Shown here: positions 8,631-13,004 of the stretch, piece by piece
How positions within the stretch are numbered: the stretch's first letter is position 1
Layout: every line of letters starts with the position of its first letter
Assembly (NCBI RefSeq): GCF_000313135.1
Contig: NW_004457380.1
Span: 158,023 to 171,026, forward strand
Source of the DNA: Acanthamoeba castellanii str. Neff
Taxonomy: Eukaryota > Discosea > Longamoebia > Acanthamoebidae
Direction: 5' to 3'
DNA: 13,004 bases
Position numbers and translations under genes: made by a program
Notes under the pieces: model-generated
Told to the model about the DNA's origin: nothing
The model's input: the letters and a program-made list of their open reading frames with translations, nothing else
The model's database searches: none

Positions 8631-11600
8631 ATGGACCAGCTTGATGAAGTCAAGGAACGCGTTCGAGACGAAGGCGGAGGAGAGGAGGAGGAGGAGGAGG
8701 AAGAAGAGGGAGAGGGACTGGGAAAGGAGGAGGAGGAAGAGGAAGAGGAGGATCGTCGCGGACGAGGCCGCCGTCCGCCGCATGATGACGTGCTCGCCGA
8801 GGAGGACCGCGACATGGCCCAGGCTGAGGAGCTCTTTGGCGTGAGCGGAGAGGAGCTGGGCGATGTCGTGTCCAAGTACGCCAAGATCCACCAGCCGGTG
8901 CCGTTCTCGTCGCAGACGCCCAGATGGCGGCTCAGCCTCGAGTGGCACGACATCAACTACAAGGTGATGGTGCCGCTGCCGCCCAAGAGCATCCTGCTCA
9001 GGCTGCTCTTCAAGCTGCCCATCCCGAGCATGGTCACCAACGTGTTCAGGCCGAAGAAGGAGATCCCCATCCTCAACCACGTCTCCGGCAAAATCTACGC
9101 CGGTCAGGTCGTCGCCATCATGGGTCCCACGGGCTCGGGCAAGGTTCATCTCACTAACACATTCCTGTGCTCCTTCTTGTCCTTGCTGATCTCACTCTCT
9201 CTGCTGCACGCATGATTGTGGTGTGTGTGTGCATGTGCGTGCATGTGTGTGTGTGTGTGTGGTGTGCGTGCGCTGTGAAACAGACGACCTTGCTCAACGT
9301 GCTGGCGCAACGCATCAAGACCAACGTGACGGGCACGATGCTTGTGAATGGGGAGGTGGTCAAGGGCCGCCGTTTCAAACGTCGAATGGCCTACGTGCTG
9401 CAGGACGACATCTTCTTCCCCAGGATCACCGTCCGCAACACGGTGCGCGACGCGGCCTACCTCAAGCTGCCCAAGAAGATGCCCTGGAGGGAGAAGCGGG
9501 CCAAGGTCGAGGACTTGCTTACCGAAATGGGGCTCCAGCGCTGCGCCAACACCATCGTCGGCGGCGCCTGGGTGGTACGGCCCTCCGCCACTCTTTCTCT
9601 CTCTCTCTCTCTGTCGAGATTCACACCACCGCCCACACCGACACTGACACCCATCAACAGAGGGGCGTGTCGGGCGGAGAGCGCAAGCGAACGAACATAG
9701 CGACAGAGATCGTGAGCAATCCTGCGCTGATATTCCTGGACGAGCCTACGTCGGGCCTCGACGCCGCTACGTCTCTCGGGCTCATCGTGTCGCTCAAGAC
9801 GCTGGCCAAGAGCGGGCACACGGTAGTGACGACCATCCACCAGCCCTCCTCAGCCATGTTCATGATGTTCGACAGGGTCCTGCTGCTGGCAGAGGGCGGC
9901 TGGGTGGTCTACTCGGGTAGCGCGCAGGAGATCATGAGCTACTTCAACTCCCTCGGCCTCCACGCGCCGTCAACATACAACCCCGCTGACTTTGCGCGTA
10001 CGTCGCTCACCACACGCACATACCCGCACACTGACATAGTCACAGGCACGCTCACAGACGTGACCGTACGCACGCACACACGCACACACGCGCACACACA
10101 CACACACACACGCGCAAAACACACACACACACCACACAAGCCATGATCTGACTTTCTGAAGTGCACACACGTAGTGGAGGTTGTGAGTTCGTCGCAGAAG
10201 ATCAAGGACGGTCGCACGGTACGACAGCTGCTCATCGACGCCTACGCCGAGAATGAGAGGAAGAAGCAGGAGGAGGCCGCTGGTCAGGGACCATCGCCGG
10301 AGGTCGACGAGCTGGCCAAGGCGTCGCTCGAGGACATGAAGCACGGCAAGAAGTTTCCCACGCCGCTCTACCAGCAGACCTTCGTGCTGACCAAGCGCAG
10401 CTTCATCCAGCGGAAGGGCGATCTGTTGGGATGGAACCGCATCATGCAGATCATCTTCATCTCCGTCCTGGCCGGTCTTCTATGGATTCGGAGGGACACC
10501 ACCGGTACCCCTGCGCCTTAATCCGCCGCCGCCGCCGCCACCACCCATATCAAGCTGACACATTGATCTGTCGTGTGGGCTGCAGAGGCTCAAATTCCAG
10601 ACCGCACAGGTATGTCTCATTACAGAGCGGCAGCGGCGTGAGGCATCGCTCACTCGAGGGTTCTTCCTGTTACTAGGTTTTTTGTTCTTCAGCACCATGT
10701 TCTGGATTCTGCAGACCTGGTTCAACGCGCTCTACGCCTGTACGCTCTCTCCCAAAACGGTCGAACGCGGCAATATCACGGAAGCTGGACTCACCACATA
10801 GCACACCACCGCCACACTACTACTACACACCACACACACGGTGACCGCGCACAGTTCCTCCCGAGAGAGCCGTGCTCAACAAGGAGAGAGCAACGGGGTC
10901 GTACCGCATGTCGGGCTACTTCATGGGCAAGATTTTCGCCGAGACCCCCCTCGAGCTCGTCCTACCCATCGCCTTTGCCTGTATCACCTACTGGATGGTA
11001 CACTTACACCTCCCCCACTTTTGCGTGCGGTTGCGTGTGCGCGCATGGTGTGTGTGTGTGTTCCTCAACGTACTGTGGTGTGCGGTGTGTGTGTGTGTGT
11101 GACCTCATACGTTCTGTGTCCGTCGTGTGCGCAGGTGGGGCTAGCGCCCAAGGCCGAGTGCTTCATTCTCTACATAATTTATGTGTGCCTGTTCGCGCTG
11201 ATGGGCAGCGGTTTCGGTCTGTTCATCGGGGCCACAGTCCTCGACGTCCAGAAGGCCATCACCCTGTCGATCATTGTCGTGCTGAGCTCGGTGATGCTCG
11301 GCGGCTTCTTCATCAGACAGGAGAACCTGCGGCCGTGGACACGGTGGGCGCGCTGGATATCGTTCATGAAGTACGCCTTCGAGCTCTTGCTGCTCAACGA
11401 GTTCGACGTGGGCGATCAGACCTTCACGCCATCATCGCCGTCGCTGTACACCGTCAACCCGATCACGGGCGACGACGTCCTCAACCAACTCGGCGTGGAG
11501 ACCAATATCTGGGGCGACGTACGTACACAACTCTTTCGTCCGTGCGTGTCTGTGTAGAGATTGCGAGTCCGGTGGTGGCTCACATTGGTCTCGCGTTTGG

Positions 11601-11690
11601 ATGCAGATCATGTTCATCGTGGGGATGATCGTCATCACGCGCTTTCTGGCCTACCTCTCGCTCCGCTTCCTCAACAAGCCCAAGTCCTAA
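8631..11690 (+). CDS. ABCG-family (White-type) half ABC transporter (9 exons, 722 aa)
   Basis: Exons: 8631-9143, 9284-9574, 9661-9997, 10175-10504, 10586-10609, 10677-10739, 10855-10997, 11135-11518, 11607-11690. Every junction is GT-AG and in frame. An in-frame TAG directly precedes the ATG, which fixes the start. The protein has the reverse (NBD then TMD) order of ABCG. An acidic Glu-run N-terminus (about 15-41) is followed by Walker A GPTGSGKTT (165-173, split by intron 1), the Q-loop in VLQDDIFFP, signature RGVSGGERKR (269-278), Walker B LIFLDEPTSGLD (291-302) and the H-loop TTIHQPSS. Six membrane segments follow, at roughly 468-485, 499-518, 545-567, 577-600, 608-630 and 696-716, with a long loop before the last. 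As a half transporter it should dimerise to export lipids, sterols or other hydrophobic compounds. The substrate cannot be told. The PPERAVLNKERATGSYR stretch after TM2 is typical of ABCG. It resembles ABCG22/white-brown proteins more than full-size PDR pumps. Confidence 0.95.
9217..9272 (+). repeat. GT-rich simple sequence in ABCG intron 1
   Basis: GT dinucleotide runs interrupted by GCAT and GCGT occupy most of intron 1 (9144-9283). This intron splits the Walker A motif between Lys171 and Thr172. Confidence 0.85.
9596..9613 (+). repeat. (CT)n tract in ABCG intron 2
   Basis: A CT dinucleotide run of about 18 bp lies in the middle of intron 2 (9575-9660), about 48 bp before the acceptor CAACAG. 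Confidence 0.8.
10067..10137 (+). repeat. CA-rich simple sequence in ABCG intron 3
   Basis: CA repeats interrupted by CG and AAA fill much of intron 3 (9998-10174). On the sense strand this is CA, whereas introns 1 and 7 of the same gene carry GT, so the repeat orientation is not fixed within the gene. Confidence 0.85.
10586..10609 (+). other. 24-nt microexon (exon 5 of the ABCG gene)
   Basis: A TGCAG acceptor precedes and a GTATGT donor follows. With the split codons on either side it encodes EAQIPDRTG. In ABCG proteins the loop between TM1 and TM2 has a matching 'xxxVQDRxG' element leading into an 'LFF' membrane segment. That supports the exon despite its size. Confidence 0.8.
11048..11100 (+). 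repeat. GT-rich simple sequence in ABCG intron 7
   Basis: Two GT arrays separated by a short unique stretch lie in intron 7 (10998-11134) between membrane segments 3 and 4. Confidence 0.85.
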
Positions 11691-11694
11691 TAAA
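11689..11694 (+). terminator. AATAAA overlapping the ABCG stop codon
   Basis: The gene ends TCCTAATAAAAGG. The hexamer AATAAA begins at the second base of the TAA stop codon. If used as the poly(A) signal, the 3' UTR would be only about 10-30 nt long. No other AATAAA is seen before the next gene. Confidence 0.55.
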
Positions 11695-11877
11695 AGGATA
11701 CGCTGTGTTTGTCGGGAGCATTCCGTGCATTCCCCGCCGCGGGGACCAATCGCGCCTTTTCTCGCCTGTTTGTCAACACCATGATGTTTCTATCTCGCCA
11801 TCTTCATGCATTCAACGTTGGGATCAATTAGATAGAATTGAACGAAGAAGAAACAGCGTCTTGGAGAAGGCAAGAAG
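11691..11877. promoter_or_regulatory. 187-bp intergenic region before the Zn2Cys6 gene
   Basis: This short spacer contains the ABCG 3' end and the promoter and leader of the next plus-strand gene. It has a CCCCGCCGCGGGG GC-rich palindromic patch near 11731-11743 and a purine-rich leader (GAACGAAGAAGAAAC) just upstream of ATG 11878. No TATA box is evident. Confidence 0.45.
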
Positions 11878-13004
11878 ATGGACGTTCAGCAGGGCAATAC
11901 TACCTCCCCGACCACCACGGCAACGACGAGTACGGTGGGGCGGCCCTGTGCACAGTGCCAGAGCCGCCACCTGTCGTGCGACCGCCAACGGCCGTGTCGG
12001 CGCTGCGTCGAGGCCGGGCCTGGCCTGGCCATGAACTGCTGCGACCCGACCGACGCGCCGCGCAAGCGGGGCCGACCGCCCGGCGCCTGCCGCAAGCGCA
12101 GGTCCACCACCGCCCCAACAGCCCTCGCCACCCCCACTCCACCCACAGTGCTCTACCCGGCACCCAAGCGAGCCCGGGCCGAGCCTGGGTCCCTCCTGGT
12201 CCCGCCGCCTGTGCCCTTCGCCGGACCCCAGCCGGCAGCGGCGTCCACGCCACTTCCACAACAGGCCTGGGCCTCGCCAGCGGATGACCCAACCGGTGCG
12301 CCCGGCTCGCCGCTGTTGTATATCTGGCTTTGCTCTGACACACGCCGCACACGCCGCACACACACGCACGACCGCACACGCACGCATGTGGCACGTGGAC
12401 AGGGTTGTGGGATGGAGCGCCGCAGGGGTCTGGCCAGCAGTCGTCGTCGCCGCCGCTGCCGCAGCAGGTTGCGACCACGGCGCCCGGCGGTGGTGGTGGA
12501 GGGCAGCCCGCCGAACCGGACGTGATGCGGGCCATTCTGCACGAGCTGCGCGAGATGCGCTCGGCCTACACCACTCTCAGCGCGCAGGTGGCCGACCTCA
12601 CCAAGCGCCAGACCACTACCGACCACCGCATCGACGCGCTCCACCACCATCACCACCACAACCACAACCAATCGTCGCCGCATCAGCTCCTCCACCAACA
12701 CCTCCAATCGCAGTTCGAAGGCGCCTCGGCGGCCATGACGGCCTACTACGGCTCCGACGGAGGAATAGGGCCGGCCAGGCGCCTGAGCGCCAGCTGGCAG
12801 GAGCTGGCCGACCTCTTCAACTCGGCGCCGTTCGTGTCGGTGGGGTCGCCGCCGCTCCCGTCGCCGCTGCCGTCGCCTTTCCCCTCGAGCCAGGGGCTCC
12901 TTACGCGCATGTGGTCCATGTCACAGCCCTCCATGGCACCACCACCACCGGGCTATTCGTCGTCTCCGTTCTCTTCGCTTTCTTCGTCGTCTTCGTTCTT
13001 TTCC
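11878..13004 (+). CDS. Zn2Cys6 (Gal4-type) DNA-binding protein, N-terminal part (runs off right edge)
   Basis: Exon 1 is 11878-12295 and exon 2 is 12403 to the edge (intron 12296-12402, GTGCGC...GACAG). The frame is open to the last base, giving 340 visible residues. The cluster CAQCQSRHLSCDRQRPCRRC (24-43) followed by C54 (or C55) gives spacing C-x2-C-x6-C-x5-C-x2-C-x10-C. That is the binuclear zinc cluster of Gal4-type transcription factors, with a longer last loop than most fungal members. RKRGRPPG (62-69) is an AT-hook-like core followed by more basic residues. After a Pro/Ala-rich linker comes a probable dimerisation coiled coil (about 179-213, starting DVMRAILHELREMRSAY), a His-rich run, and WQELADLFNSAPF. 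Pro/Ser-rich sequence follows. It is probably a nuclear sequence-specific regulator. The target and any PAS or ligand domain lie outside view. The intron borders are supported by frame continuity only. Confidence 0.8.

Overview
The window looks like nuclear DNA of an amoebozoan, most likely Acanthamoeba or a close relative. The coding regions are GC-rich and divided by many short GT-AG introns. Donors are often GTACGN, and several introns are packed with GT/CA microsatellite. Poly(A)-type AATAAA signals lie close to stop codons. No operons, IS elements, tRNAs or CRISPR arrays were seen. The organism call is an inference from gene structure and content.

Six protein genes were reconstructed by joining exons by hand. 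(1) Minus strand, 329 to the left edge: the N-terminal part of an SPF30/SMNDC1-like splicing factor that runs into its Tudor domain. (2) Minus strand, 2553 to 658: a seven-exon gene for a 415-residue type II membrane protein with a C-terminal half resembling a GT-B glycosyltransferase (tentative family). (3) Minus strand, 6571 to 2656: a fifteen-exon PTEN-family phosphatase, phosphatase domain then C2 domain, with a very long Pro/Gln/His-rich tail, about 826 residues. (4) Plus strand, 6789 to 8021: an intronless LUC7-like U1 snRNP protein with an Arg/Asp/Ser-rich tail. (5) Plus strand, 8631 to 11690: a nine-exon ABCG (White-type) half transporter of 722 residues. (6) Plus strand, 11878 to the right edge: a Zn2Cys6 (Gal4-type) DNA-binding protein.

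All reconstructed splice junctions preserve reading frame, and the joined proteins align with family motifs across the junctions (PTEN, ABCG). The PTEN and LUC7 genes are divergent, with 217 bp of AT-rich DNA between their start codons. Genes 1 to 3 lie in tandem on the minus strand and genes 4 to 6 in tandem on the plus strand. The genes form no obvious single pathway. Two are spliceosome-associated, one is signalling, one transport, one transcription, and one probably secretory-pathway modification.

The most interesting feature is the PTEN-family protein. Its P-loop reads HCKAGLGRTG, as in CDC14, rather than PTEN's HCKAGKGRTG. It has a classical WPD loop, and the basic residues that PTEN uses to bind phosphoinositides and membrane are depleted in the TI loop and the C2 domain. 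It also carries a stop-free 90-nt intron next to the WPD loop and a 22-nt microexon.
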